Numbered from the stretch's first letter, positions 32,521 to 43,206 are shown. The stretch is 64,000 nucleotides of DNA from Tridacna crocea (GCA_943736015.1 OX031071.1:38100619-38164618); one strand, 5' to 3'. Notes: generated by a model not told the origin, from the letters alone. Made by a program: numbers and translations.

Positions 32521-33253
32521 ACCCTATATTATTGCATAAAACGTGCCTTTTCGGGCCGTTATAAGCATGTATTAACGGGTAAAAATCGGGCGGTTAACGG
32601 GAGAAAACGTGTATTAATCAGTAAATTCACGCGCCGTTAACGCCCGGGTTTGTACTATCAATATCCTCGATTCGGGCCTACCTTGTAAACAACGTTTGTC
32701 CTTGTCAGATTTTCCCTAGACTCCGTCCATCAAACTGTAGGAATTCGTACCATATCCGATCCTTTTCATGGCATGTCTTTGATGATATTAATACACCACA
32801 AACAAACCTTTGCACAGAATCTCACTTTAATCGAGATCTGAACAAAAATTCACCCGTGAAATGTACTCTAAAGCAGCTACATCCCACCTACTTTTTAACG
32901 TGATCGGTCCGCCTCGCTTGATGTATATCGAACCCTCTGTCGCCTTCAGTTACAGAAATTTATATCTACGCATTCATCCTAGTTGTAATCGTCCAAATGT
33001 GTGCAAGTTTATTCCACATTAGTCCAGTGTGTATTAAAAATCAATAAAAGTGTATTTACAGCGAGAGAATCAAAACTGGCATACAGGACTAACGGCCCTT
33101 TCCTAATCGTAACAAAAACTTCTTCGCCGACTTCCGGTTTTGACCCATTTGCGTACAGTACATTTGAAATTCGCTTATTTGCATTTCTATGGAAATATTT
33201 TTGCTATCTGTGCAAATTATTGTTGCAATACCTTTACTTTATGCAATAATAGC

Positions 33254-33390
33254 GTTAATTCACGTTTTTTTCGGTCGTTAACATTCGCAGAGGCCCTCAA
33301 AATACTTAAACACCCTCGTGCTTCGCACTCGGGCGTTAAAGCATTTTTCGGGCCTCTGCAAATGTTAACGACCTCAAAAACGTGAATTAA
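33254..33390. repeat. Foldback, unit 2 of the duplication
   Basis: Same structure as at 32385. The right arm differs by one base (GCCTCTGCAAATG), so one arm has mutated since the duplication. Confidence 0.85.
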
Positions 33391-33399
33391 CCCTATAAT

Positions 33400-33500
33400 A
33401 AACAACGTTGTGAGTTATGAGGCACAATGAATAACTCACTCGGGCTATCGCCCTCGTGGATTATTTATTGTGCCTCATAACTCACAACTGTGGTTTATTG
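33400..33500. repeat. Foldback with 'cactcgggctatcgccctcg' centre
   Basis: 'gtgagttatgaggcacaat' is inverted as 'attgtgcctcataactcac', with outer 'aataaac' / 'gtttatt' and a GC-rich central hairpin GGGCTATCGCCC. Confidence 0.85.
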
Positions 33501-33703
33501 AACGTTAGTCTTTGTCCTACTTTTCTATACAATCAGAACACTCATATTTGAAAATTTTTGACCGTCTATTTTCCATAAACTACCCAAAGCAGGTTTATTT
33601 TGATCATTTATCCATTTAAACGTCGCAGTTTATCTGGAGTTTATCTGGATTTACTGCGCATGCGTACCTAAACCCTACCCCCTCATTAATATTCAACAAT
33701 TAC

Positions 33704-33936
33704 TTAACCCTTTCCCAAACAAGCCTTTCTTTTTACGTGTTTGCAGTAGTCTACAAGTCTTTTGAAAACATTGTGGGAAAAGGAGATATTGCTTGTAACG
33801 AGCAATTTCTCCTTTTCCCACGGTGTTTTCTGTCCGTTCGGATAATTTTCTGCCATTGTTATGAAAGTTATAATTGTCGTCTGTAAACTCTTTCAGTTTG
33901 GAAGAGTCTGAAATTTGTCGTTTGGGAAAGGGTTAA
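33704..33936 (+). mobile_element. TTAA hairpin MITE, reference-quality copy
   Basis: The ends are TTAACCCTTTCCCAAAC and GTTTGGGAAAGGGTTAA, a perfect 17-bp inverted repeat including TTAA. The centre (33766-33829) is a long hairpin: GTGGGAAAAGGAGATATTGC, loop, GCAATTTCTCCTTTTCCCAC. Other copies have ATGCTGG...CCAGCAT where this one has TTGCTTG...CGAGCAA, so the two arms change together. TTAA sites and CCC(T)-type termini are piggyBac hallmarks; the element has no coding capacity, so assignment is by termini only. Confidence 0.9.
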
Positions 33937-34309
33937 ATTAGGTCTAGCACATGCCAAGTAGATCTACAAGTTACGCCGTTGAAAAAAAGAAAGGTAGATC
34001 TAAAACACAGATGCAATCTATGTTATAAAAGCCGATCAATCTAGATCTATATGGTCGGTTGTCCTCTGAAACATACCACCTGAAGCTTGAAATAAGCTGT
34101 TCTTACAGGGTTTAAGAAGTAAATCGACGATATGTTGAAATGTTAAGAAAAAATAATGCTGTAGATCTGGTAAATCTGTAGAAATTTTCATATGCTGAGT
34201 GTAGTCGTTACTTCCTCAAAATCTTGGTCAAATTCTGCCATATTGCACATTGTTTAACACTGGCGATAGTCAAGCGTGAACTGGAAATGAAGCTGATAAT
34301 GACGGTTCT

Positions 34310-34515
34310 TTAACCCTTTCCCATATGACAAATTTTAGACCATTCCAAATTGAAAGCATTGGCAGATATCTAATTTTGAAAGTGGAACAAATGAAGTTGA
34401 GTTTATTGACAGGTTAGAAAAAATTGTAGTAAAAGGAGAAAATGCCAATAACGGGAATTTTCTCCTTTTCCAAAACTAAACTTCCTTCCCAATTGATTGT
34501 TTGGTAAAGCGTTAA
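34310..34515 (-). mobile_element. TTAA hairpin MITE
   Basis: TTAACCCTTTCCCATATGAC to TTTGGTAAAGCGTTAA. Core AAAAGGAGAAAATGCC / GGGAATTTTCTCCTTTTCC. It has 'ccaaattgaaagcattggca' in the left half, so it is reverse to the copy at 33704. Confidence 0.85.
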
Positions 34516-34879
34516 ATACCACGTGGTCGTGTACGCGGTTTAGCCGGGCCGGTAAATTACGTCATATTTAGCGATGATGCAATGATGACCTTTCTTTAGC
34601 GAATCAGGCAACTCCATATATGGGTGAAAGGGCGTTTCTTTGTGAATAGTGGATTCCTTATATGGAACATTATTTTGTCAATGATGTAATGTGGGCGAAA
34701 AAAGACTAAGGCAGTTAAACGCTAAGAAGTTCAAAATTAAACCAGTGAAAATACCGATTTTTAACTTCAAATTACCAAGGTAAAATGCGCGTGACTTCAC
34801 AACCAGATGGAAATATGACGTCATTTACCTTACATTTCTCGCGATTGACGTAATATATTTAAGAAATAATCTTCTTTCT

Positions 34880-34990
34880 ACCATGGTATATGTAATACTT
34901 AAACGCTAAGAAGTCAAAATTAAACGATTTAAACAGCCACAGTCGCTACGCTCCCTCCTTTTGGCCGTTTAAATCGTTTAATTTTGACTT
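34880..34990. repeat. Foldback with 'gtcgctacgctcc' loop
   Basis: AAGTCAAAATTAAACGATTT faces AAATCGTTTAATTTTGACTT. The loop contains 'cagtcgctacgctccctcc'. A weaker outer copy of one arm ('aagttcaaaattaaacc') is near 34727. Confidence 0.8.
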
Positions 34991-35172
34991 ACTTCCTTAC
35001 CAGACAACAAAATATCTTACTTCCTTACCAGACAACAAAATATCTTCACCGATATTTCTCGATATCCTAATGGAAAACATGAAATAATACAAGTTGATAC
35101 ATAGTTACGGTTAAGTTCGACTTTTTTTATCACGTAAGAGGCATTCATCTGTCTTGTGTTCATAAATTTACC

Positions 35173-35312
35173 TTACTTCCTTACCAGACAACAAATTTTA
35201 GATCAGTTCAAATTGAAAGTATTTGTTGCTCATAAAGTAAACATTTGTCTAGAAAGGGTAAAAAACAGTGGGGAAAAAGGAGAAAATGTAGGTCCAACAA
35301 AAGATCTTTGAA
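35173..35312 (-). mobile_element. Truncated hairpin MITE
   Basis: 'ccttaccagacaacaaattt' to 'gggaaaaaggagaaaatgta'. It stops at the hairpin centre. Two shorter copies of 'cttccttaccagacaacaaa' precede it at 34991 and 35019. Confidence 0.6.
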
Positions 35313-35315
35313 AGC

Positions 35316-35528
35316 TTAACACTTTACCACAGAAGGTGAGGAAGAAGCCTTTTGAAAACATTGTGAGAAAAGGAGAAAATGCTGGCAACTAGCATTTTTC
35401 TCCTTTTCCCACAAAGTTGTATATCCTATCAAAGCAAAATTGCACCAATTGAGCCCCCACAAAATGGTCGTCTGCAAATGCTTTTAATTTGGACAGTTCT
35501 AAAATTTTGCTATGAGGTAACGGGTTAA
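35316..35528 (+). mobile_element. TTAA hairpin MITE
   Basis: TTAACACTTTACCACAG to GAGGTAACGGGTTAA. Core GAAAAGGAGAAAATGCTGGC / GCATTTTTCTCCTTTTCCC; 'ggtcgtctgcaaatgctttt' in the right half. Confidence 0.85.
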
Positions 35529-35529
35529 C

Positions 35530-36080
35530 ACAAGGGTTTTGGTTTATTTTTTAAAAGCATGCTGGAAATTTTCGTTTCATATACATAGCAGTTTAAACAC
35601 TTAGTCAGGCCCGCTAACAGATATGTAACAGAGGAAGAACAGACATAAACATGCAGAATTTGGTTTATCTGATGACAAAATTTATCTCCTCTGCCGTTCG
35701 AGGCACACGTGATCAGTATTAGGACTGAAGAAGCCACACAATGTCCGCACGAGTACAGCACATGTAATGAAAAAAACGGATGTTTACTGGGTATGTTTTG
35801 AATAACAAACGGGTCCATTAAAGGATATCACCGTACGAAAAATGGACTTGTACTGGATAAAATGGAAGTGCAATGCATAAGAACAGGACAAGACGTTCCT
35901 CCAACATATGTTGAACGGAAACATACCAAGCACCAACATACGAGGAAAGTATCGGTCACGTGACATACTGAGGCTATAAATAGTCAGATGCACCCAAAGT
36001 ATGTAATTTGCACATCTCTGTCCATTTTGTCCGGTGGAAATTTTGAACATTCTCAAAACTTCCCACAGGACGGAACGGAC
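35530..36080. other. Unique sequence with two ~100-residue open frames
   Basis: Overlapping minus-strand open frames (36092-35784 and 35818-35525) show no domain, signal peptide or paralogue. They are recorded as unassigned and probably chance. Confidence 0.3.
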
Positions 36081-36211
36081 ATCACCGGACATCGCTGGAA
36101 AAGTAGTGGAGTCATCGGATAAGAAACGGACATAAAACGGATAAGAACGGACGCAACCGGATAAAATTATTTTTATCCGGTACTCGTCCGTAACCTTGGT
36201 GTGACCAAGGC
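36080..36211. repeat. Short 'cggataagaacggac' repeats and palindrome
   Basis: Imperfect 12-15-bp repeats (cggacatcaccggacatc, cggataagaaacggac, cggataagaacggacg) lead into the palindrome ACCGGATAAAATTATTTTTATCCGGT (in two arms of about 11 bp) and 'aaccttggtgtgaccaaggct'. It may be the end of an unrecognised transposon. Confidence 0.55.
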
Positions 36212-36437
36212 TTAACCCTTTCCAACATGCTATTTATTTACTCTCACAAATCTGAACGCATATGCCGTTAAAAAAAATTTGAGTGTTACAAGTGAACTTA
36301 ATTTTCTGTGAAAGGGTAGAATATGCCTGGAAAAGGAGAAAATGCTAGTTACCAGCATTTTCTCCTTTTCCCATGATGTTTTCAAAAGCCAGATTTTCTA
36401 TTGTCGTTAAAAGTCTGGATTAAGGGGTAACATATTA
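36212..36437 (-). mobile_element. TTAA hairpin MITE
   Basis: TTAACCCTTTCCAACATGC to GGATTAAGGGGTAAC. Core GGAAAAGGAGAAAATGCTAG / CCAGCATTTTCTCCTTTTCC. Confidence 0.8.
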
Positions 36438-36670
36438 AAGTTTTTTTCACTTCAAGAAAAAAATGGTCTTTTAACATTGGATAGAATGAGTGAATGAAAG
36501 AATGGGATGGAGTAGTTAAGAAGTTCAGATGTTTTTTTGTATTTTTCTTTTGAATGAATAAATCATGTTTAGTGAATTTATACCCAAATACTTGTTCTAG
36601 TTAGTTATTTTGAGAGATTAGAATAAGTTGTAAGAACTTGTTTCTCAATCGATGTAAAATAAGTATGCTG

Positions 36671-36891
36671 AACTCATTACCAAACGACAAAATTTTAGAC
36701 TGGTCCAAATTGAAAGCATTAGTAGACTACAAAATAAACGTGATTGAAAAGTTGAAGTTTGTTTTGAGAAAGGTAGAAAACATTGTGGGAAAATGAGTAA
36801 CTAGCATTTTTTCTTTTTCCCACAATGTTTTCTTTTTTTCTCTCTCTCTCTCTGGGTTGTTAAAAGTCGTAATTGTTTGGTAAATAGTTAA
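36671..36891 (-). mobile_element. TTAA hairpin MITE with shortened loop
   Basis: 'actcattaccaaacgacaaa' to TTTGGTAAATAGTTAA. One arm has lost the GGAGAAAATGCT section. A (CT)n run (36838-36853) has grown in the right half. Confidence 0.8.
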
Positions 36892-37141
36892 ACTAAATGT
36901 AAACTATATTTTCTTCTTTAACCGCTATGTATAAAATAGAAACTTCCTTGATGCGGACAAGGTTAGATGTAGTTATGGAATCGCCTAAGTTGTGACGAGT
37001 GCCCTTTTAGTGTGGTTTCCGTTTTAAACTAGGCCGCCATTGGTTTTGTAAGAATAATGTGTGGAGTAAATAAAAAGAAACTCCAAGAAAGCATGGCGCA
37101 CAAGCTGTCGTGATATAACTGAAATAGTGTTGAAAACGGCA

Positions 37142-37371
37142 TTAACACGTTACCACACAGCAAAATTTTAGACCTATCCAGATTGAAAACATTTTGTAGG
37201 TATCAATTTCATAGTGGCTAAAATGACTAAATTTTTCTTTGATAGGGTAGAAAACCTTGTGGGAAAAGGAGAAAATACTAGTTACCCGAATGTTCTCCTT
37301 TATCCACAAGGTTTTCAAAAGGCTTATTCCTCAGGGTCATTAAAAGTCGTCATTGTGTGGTAAAGGGTTAA
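37142..37371 (-). mobile_element. TTAA hairpin MITE, complete
   Basis: TTAACACGTTACCACACAGC to GTGTGGTAAAGGGTTAA. Core TTGTGGGAAAAGGAGAAAAT / TCTCCTTTATCCACAA. Confidence 0.85.
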
Positions 37372-37615
37372 ACACTTTACAGACTATCGATAAACTATTT
37401 TGAGCTACCAGTCACATGATCTTAAACATGGCGGTGCCCATGTAAATAGATTAGCAACGAGATGAACAACGACTTTATTCACATCTATCAATCTGTCGGT
37501 GAAAACTGCCAATTAGTTGATAAATCACGTTGACAACTGAGTGTACAAACCGTTTGCCAACAGTACTATATTTACTAAGATTTCGATAGAAACTTGTGAC
37601 GCCTGTTTTCTTTTT

Positions 37616-37838
37616 TTAACCCATTACCAGACAGTTCCCTGCTTTTGACTACTCTGAGAAAGAACTTTGAAGTCGTTAGAAAAACATTGTGGGAAAAGGA
37701 GAAAATGCTGATTCTTTTTCTCCCAATGTTTTCTACCCTTCACAAAACAAATTTCAATTTTTCAGGGCATTTTATTTTGTTGCCTAAAAATGCTTTCAAT
37801 TTGGACAAACCTAAAATATTGTTGTTTGATAAATGAAT
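37616..37838 (+). mobile_element. TTAA hairpin MITE with centre deletion
   Basis: TTAACCCATTACCAGACAGT to TTGTTTGATAAATGAATT. The left arm GGGAAAAGGAGAAAATGCTG is present; the right arm keeps only 'ttctttttctcccaatgttt'. Confidence 0.8.
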
Positions 37839-38109
37839 TGAGAGAAGGTTTATAAATTTCCGGTGAAGAAATATTCCATGAAGGTGTACAATTATCATGC
37901 TGCGTGATATTATCTTCTACTAGATGACAAACTTCAAATACAAATCTGATTTTGGCATTCTGGGTACGCAACCGGACTATTTTTCAAGACAAAAAGTGTT
38001 ACATAAAGGTGGTCCTCAAGATTTTGGGACGACAATTTTTGGTTGGTTGGTTGTAGTGGGGTTTACCGGTAATGCCACTTTAACAGATAGGGTCATATCC
38101 TGGGGTCGG

Positions 38110-38310
38110 TGACGCAAATGTGTTTCCTTGCTTTTTTACACTGGTACTAGCACAACTTTCTTTCCAAAGCCACCGACTACTTTTCTCACATGCTTCAGCA
38201 GAGGTGAGAGGCAAAAATACGCCTGAAAGAAAGGTCACCTCAACCGGATATCGAACTTACAACCACCAAGTCATGAGTCCGACACGCTCACCATTGAGCC
38301 ACCCGGGCTG
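38110..38310 (-). mobile_element. tRNA-derived SINE-like element
   Basis: On the minus strand GGGTGGCTCAATGGTGAGCG (A-box-like) and GTAAGTTCGATATCC (B-box-like) lie at the head (38235-38310). The body continues to 38110 with sequence shared with 11815-11990. T-stem pairing is imperfect, so it is not a working tRNA. Confidence 0.6.
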
Positions 38311-38589
38311 GCCTGACGACAATTTTACAACAATAAAAACAAGTATTTGTATTGTTATTGTTTATTGACGGCAATTTTACAATACAAACAAGAGGGCCAT
38401 GGTGGCCCCTGGATAGCTCACCTGAGTCAATAAGCAACATTTCACTCCACGTGCATAATTCAATTGTCTGATCAACTAAGCTTAAAATGTGGCATCAAAA
38501 GGGTACTTTATCACCATAGGTGTTCCAATTTAGAACTCATGAAAAATTTATCAAGAAAAACATTCTGGACAATTTTCAAGTTAATTGAG

Positions 38590-39760
38590 CAATAAATGTG
38601 TCATTTAAAGTGCCCGCAAGGTATTTCTTTAATTTGACCCGGTGACCTACAGTATGACCCCACGTTAAAAGTGGCCTTTACCACACAATCGCGACGTTTA
38701 ACGATCCAGAGAAAGAAGCCTTTTGAAAACATTGCGGGAAAGGAGAAAATGCTGGTTACCAAATTAATATTTTTCAGTCACAGTTATTTTGTTGTCTGCA
38801 AATGCTTACAATTTGGACCAGTCTATAACTTTGTCGTTTGGTAAAGGTATTTCTTTAATTTGACCACGTGATCTAAAATATGGCCCTAGGTCACCCATTT
38901 TTTTTAACTAATTTCATATTTCATTAAGACAAATATTTCACTTAATTCTTAAATCAAATGAACAATAAATATGGCCCCAAGAGTACACAGAGATATTTCT
39001 TTAAATTGACCTGCTAACTGTTTAAGACCCCAGTTAACCCAAATTCAAACTCTTGTGAAATTTTATCAAGACCAAAACTCTTTCCAATTTTCAATATTAA
39101 TTGAGCAAACAATGTGGCCTCTAGAGTGCCCACAAGATATTTCTTTCATTTTACATAGTAACCTAGTTTATTACCCTAGTTGAGCCAAATCCAAACTCAT
39201 ATCAGATTTCATCCAGACAAACATTCTGAACAAATATATGGTCATTTGAGCGAAAAATGTGGCATCTAAAGTGCCCACAAGGTATTTATTTAATTTGACT
39301 TTGTGACCTAGTTTATGACAGCAGGTGACTCAATTTTACATTTATTTTATAAAGACAAACATCCTGACCAATTTTCAAGTCAGTTGGGTAAGAAACGTGG
39401 CCACTAAAGTGCGAAAGGTATTTCTTTAATTTGACCTAGTGACCTATGTTATGAACTCAGGAGACCAAATTTTGAACTCATGTTAGATTACATCAAGACA
39501 AATATCTGAAGTCAAAAGAACATATTGTGGCCTCTAGAGTGCTCTAGATTTAAATTTCTTCAATTTGTCCTAGTGACCCAGCTTATGGTCCCAGTAGACA
39601 CAAATTCAGAATCCGGTGAGAGTCTATCAAGACAAATATTGAGACCAATTTTCAAGTTAATTGAGCAAAACATATGGCCTCTAGAGTGCCCAAAAGGTAT
39701 TTCTTTTAACTAACCTGGTGACCTAGTTTCAGACCCAATGTTGAACTCACTAAACATGTG
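38590..39760 (+). repeat. Tandem array 1: ~140-bp units, about 8
   Basis: 'atttctttaatttgacc' recurs near 38630, 38866, 39008, 39150, 39293, 39430, 39567 and 39705, each followed by 'tggcctctagagtgcc'-type text one unit later. Confidence 0.85.
38664..38848 (+). mobile_element. Hairpin MITE, right arm deleted
   Basis: 'cctttaccacacaatcgcga', the arm 'gggaaaggagaaaatgctgg', then directly 'ttgttgtctgcaaatgctta' and 'ttgtcgtttggtaaagg'. Confidence 0.75.
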
Positions 39761-39799
39761 CTGATGTGGCCAATCAAATTTAGAAACTTCACAACATAG

Positions 39800-41650
39800 C
39801 AATTATCAAAGCTATGCTTTCCAGCTTCAGAAAAAAAAATAAAAGTTTTCCTACTTTGTTTCTTTGTTTGAATTTGTGACCCCCCCCCCCGAGGCGGGGC
39901 CAGTTGTGGCTCAAGGTGCATCAAATGAACAAACGTGGTAGAGGTCCACCAGGAGATGCAACATACAAACTATCAAAGGTCTACGCCTTCTACTTTCTGA
40001 GAAAAAAAAATAAAGTTTTCCTTTTTTGTTCCCATATTCAAATTGTGATCCCCGGGGCGGGGCCAGTTTAGATCCCAAGGCATCATATGAACAAACTAGG
40101 TAGAGGTCCACTGAGAGACATTACATACCAAATAGCACAGCTCTATGCCTTCTTGTTTCAGAGAAGAATTTTAAAGTTTTCCATTTAAGTTCCTATGTTT
40201 CGAACTTGTGACCTCTGGTGCGGGGCCAGTATTGACCCCAGGAGCATCATATGAACACTACATACCAAATATCAAAGCTCATTGCCTTCTTGTTCCAGAG
40301 AAGAATTTTAAAGTTTTCCTTTTAAGTTCCTATGTTTCGAACTTTTGACCTCTGATGCGGGGCCAGTTTTGACCCTGGGAGCATCATATAAACAAACTTG
40401 GTAAAGGTCCACTAGGTGATGCAACACATAAAATATCAAAGCTCTGTGCCGTTTAGTTTCAGAGAAGAAAAAATTCAAAGATTTCCTTCTTTGTTTCTAT
40501 GTTTTGAACTTGTGACCCCCGGGGCAGGGCCAGTTTTGACCCCTGGGGCATCATATGAACAAACTTGGTAGAGGTCCACTAGGAGACACTACATACCAAA
40601 TATCAAAGCTCTATGCCTTCTTGTTTCAGGGAAGAATTTTAAAGTTTTCTTTTTAAGTTCCTATGTTTCGAACTTGTGACCTCCGGGGCGGGGCCAGTTT
40701 TCACCCCAGGGGCATCATATGAGCAATCTCTGTATAGGTCCACTAGGAGATGCTTCATACCAAATTTTAAGGCTCTACGCGGTATAGTTTCAGAGAAGAA
40801 GGATTTCAAAGTTCTCCTTCTAAGTTCCTGTGTTTGAACTTGTAACCGCCCCAGAGTGGGGTGAGTTTTGACCCCAGGGGCATCTTATGAATAAATTTGG
40901 GAAAAGTCAAGTAGGAGATGCTACATACTAAATATCAAAGCTCTACACCATCTAGTTTCACAGAAGAAGAATTTTAAAAGTGTTCCTTTCTTGTTCCCAT
41001 ATTCAAATTTATGACTCCTGGGGTGGGGCCAGTTTAGACCCCAGGAGCATTGTATGAACGAACTTGGTAGAGGTATACTAGGAGATGGTAAATACCAAGT
41101 ATGAAAAAATATAAAAGCACTACTCTTTTTAGTTTCAGACAAGAAGAATTTTGAGGTTTTTCTTTTTTGTTCCAATATTTAGAAATTATGACCCCCAGGG
41201 CTGAGCCAGTTCTGACCCCAGGGACATCATATAAACACATTTTGTAGAGGTCTACTAGGAGTTGCTACATACCAAATATCAAAGCCCTACAACTTCTAGT
41301 TTCAAAGAAGAATTTTAAAGTTTTCATTTTTGTTCCTATGTTCAAACTTGTGTCTCCCGGGACGGGGCCAGTTTGGATCCCAGGGGCATCGAATGAACAA
41401 ACTTAGTAGAGGTCCATTAGGAGATGCTACATACAAAATATCAAAGCTCTAAGCCTTCCAGTTTCAGAGTATTTATTTTAGGTTTTCCATCTTTGTTCCT
41501 ATGTTTCGAACTTGTGACTCCAGGGGCGGGGCCAGTTTTGACCTCAGGGGCATCATATAAACAGTTTTGGTAGAGGTCCACTAGGATGCTTCATTCCAAA
41601 TATCAAAACTCTTTGCCTTCTAGCTTTAGAAAATAAGATTTTTAAATATT
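39800..41650 (+). repeat. Tandem array 2: ~163-bp units, about 11
   Basis: 'ggggcggggccagttttgac' variants occur near 39893, 40055, 40216, 40356, 40520, 40685, 40852, 41021, 41198, 41359 and 41524. Each unit also has 'aacaaacttggtagaggtcc' and 'catcatatg'. The open frames across it are by-products. Confidence 0.9.
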
Positions 41651-41960
41651 TTGTGTTTTTTTTTTTTTTCTTTCTTTTGGTTGCCATAGCAACCGGAGTT
41701 ACAGGTTGAATTAAATCTATTGAACAACTTTGGAAGAGTTTCACCCAAGGAACATCCGTGCCAAGTGTCATCAAGACTGGTCCAGCAGCTAAGGTGGAGA
41801 AGACGTTTAAAGAAATTGTGGGCGGTGTACAACGGACATTGGGCGATCTCAAAAGCTCACCTTGAGCAATTCATGCTCAGGTAATGCAAAACGATAATGC
41901 AAGTGTAATTAGATCAATATCTTACATGGATACTACATAATTGTATTGATTTGTTTTGTT

Positions 41961-42193
41961 AAATTATCTCTTTACTAAAAGACAAAATCTTAGCCTTGCT
42001 CACACTGAAAACATTTGCAGATGACAAATTAAAAGTTACATGTAGCCTGAATTTTGGAAATTCGTAAGATAGAAAACATTAAGGAAAAAGGAGAAAATGC
42101 TGGTAACAGCATTTTACTCCTTTTTGACGCGCTTCTTTATCTTTTTTGCAATTAATTCCAAAGTTGTCATTAAGACTTTTTTTTAAAAGTTTA
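41961..42193 (-). mobile_element. Hairpin MITE, diverged
   Basis: 'ctctttactaaaagacaaaa', 'gaaaacatttgcagatgaca', core AAAGGAGAAAATGCTGGTAA / CAGCATTTTACTCC. The right end is eroded. Confidence 0.7.
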
Positions 42194-42243
42194 ATTTCAT
42201 ACATAGACATTTTTTATTGAAAGAAATATATATTAGTAAAATA

Positions 42244-43195
42244 ACAAGAGGGCCACGATGGCCCTGTATCGCTCCACTGGCTAATAAGTAATAACAAACA
42301 AAACATTACAATTTTTGACCAATTTGTTTCAAATCTGAAGACATACTGAATTTTTTCTATAAAATTTGAGAGAGTTATGACTCCCAGGCAAAGCTATTTT
42401 TTACCATAAAACTATAGTTACTTGAATCCTGTCAGAGGTCCTCAGGATATAGGTCCATATCAAATAATACTAGTCTAGAATGTGTAGTTATAAACAAGAT
42501 CTTCAAAGGTTTCTCAATAAAAGGCCCTGCTGGCGGGACAAACTTGACCCCAATACTTTCATTTAGGCCCTCTTGGTAGAGGCCCACTAGCTAAAGCTAC
42601 ATGCAAAATTTGGTGGTCCTAGGACTTATGGATGGTAGAAGGAGCTCTTTAAAGTTTTCTCAATATAAGCCCATGTTAAACTTGTGACCCCCTGGGGTGG
42701 GGCCAAATTTGACCTCACCTGCTAGATAAAGCTACATGCCAGATTTGGTAGCTCTAGGCCTTATTGCTACGTAATAGAAGATTTTTAAAGTTTTTCCTAT
42801 ATAAGCCCACCTAAAAATTGTGACCCTCGGGGCCAGGCACAATTTGAGTTCAGAGCTATTACTTTGGGCATTCTTGGTAGATACCGACTTGATAAAGATA
42901 TATGCCGTTTGGTGGCCCTAAGCCCTATGGCTAGGTACCATAGGGATTTTTCCCTATATAAGCCCATATAAAACTTGTGACTCCCAGGGTGATGCCAATT
43001 TTGACCCCAGGCCTATCATTTGAAGGAACTTGGTAGAGGTCCACTAGATAAAGCTACATGCTAAATTTGGTAGCCTTAGTACTTATCATTTCTGGCAAAT
43101 CATTTCTGGCAAGAAGATTTTCAAAGATTCTCAATATTTTTCAGTTTTGTCGCCATGGAAACAAGAGTTTTTAAATTGTTTTTCCTTGAGAGACA
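42244..43195 (+). mobile_element. Bivalve tandem-repeat element, CCCAGGG family
   Basis: It begins 'caagagggccacgatggccc' and 'tgtatcgctccactggctaa', then has ~5 units with 'aagctacatgc' and 'ggggccaaatttgacc', ending at 'tcgccatggaaacaagagt'. It is the same family as 1-740 and 46401-47500. Confidence 0.8.
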
Positions 43196-43206
43196 CTATC
43201 ATTACT

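Larger units (their letters stand above)
31661..33398 (+). repeat. 869-bp tandem direct duplication
   Basis: 31661-32529 and 32530-33398 are nearly identical, differing at scattered single bases (for example 'aacagcgtttg' versus 'aacaacgtttg'). Each unit starts TATTGCATAAAACGTG and near its end has the inverse, TTTATGCAATA (about 32370-32383 and 33238-33251). The first ~720 bp of each unit is therefore bounded by short inverted repeats. The apparent open frames in the second unit have no domain signal. Confidence 0.9.
38389..41880 (+). mobile_element. Composite bivalve tandem-repeat element, apparently complete (~3.5 kb)
   Basis: The 5' end is 'caagagggccatggtggccc' with the palindrome GGGCCATGGTGGCCC and 'gctcacctgagtc'. 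The 3' end is 'tgccatagcaaccggagtt' then 'aaagctcaccttgagcaat'. Between lie two different arrays: ~140-bp units (38590-39760) and ~163-bp units (39800-41650). A MITE (38664-38848) is nested near the start. No ORF encodes a transposase, so mobility must be non-autonomous. Confidence 0.75.

Noticed and set aside
35525..36092. Two overlapping ~100-residue minus-strand frames as a gene
   Set aside because: No motif, no splice-bounded structure, no paralogue; frames of this length are expected by chance in 64 kb on six frames.
38389..41880. Autonomous transposon with coding capacity
   Set aside because: All open frames in it are under ~100 residues and follow the repeat units; no transposase, helicase or reverse transcriptase motif is present.
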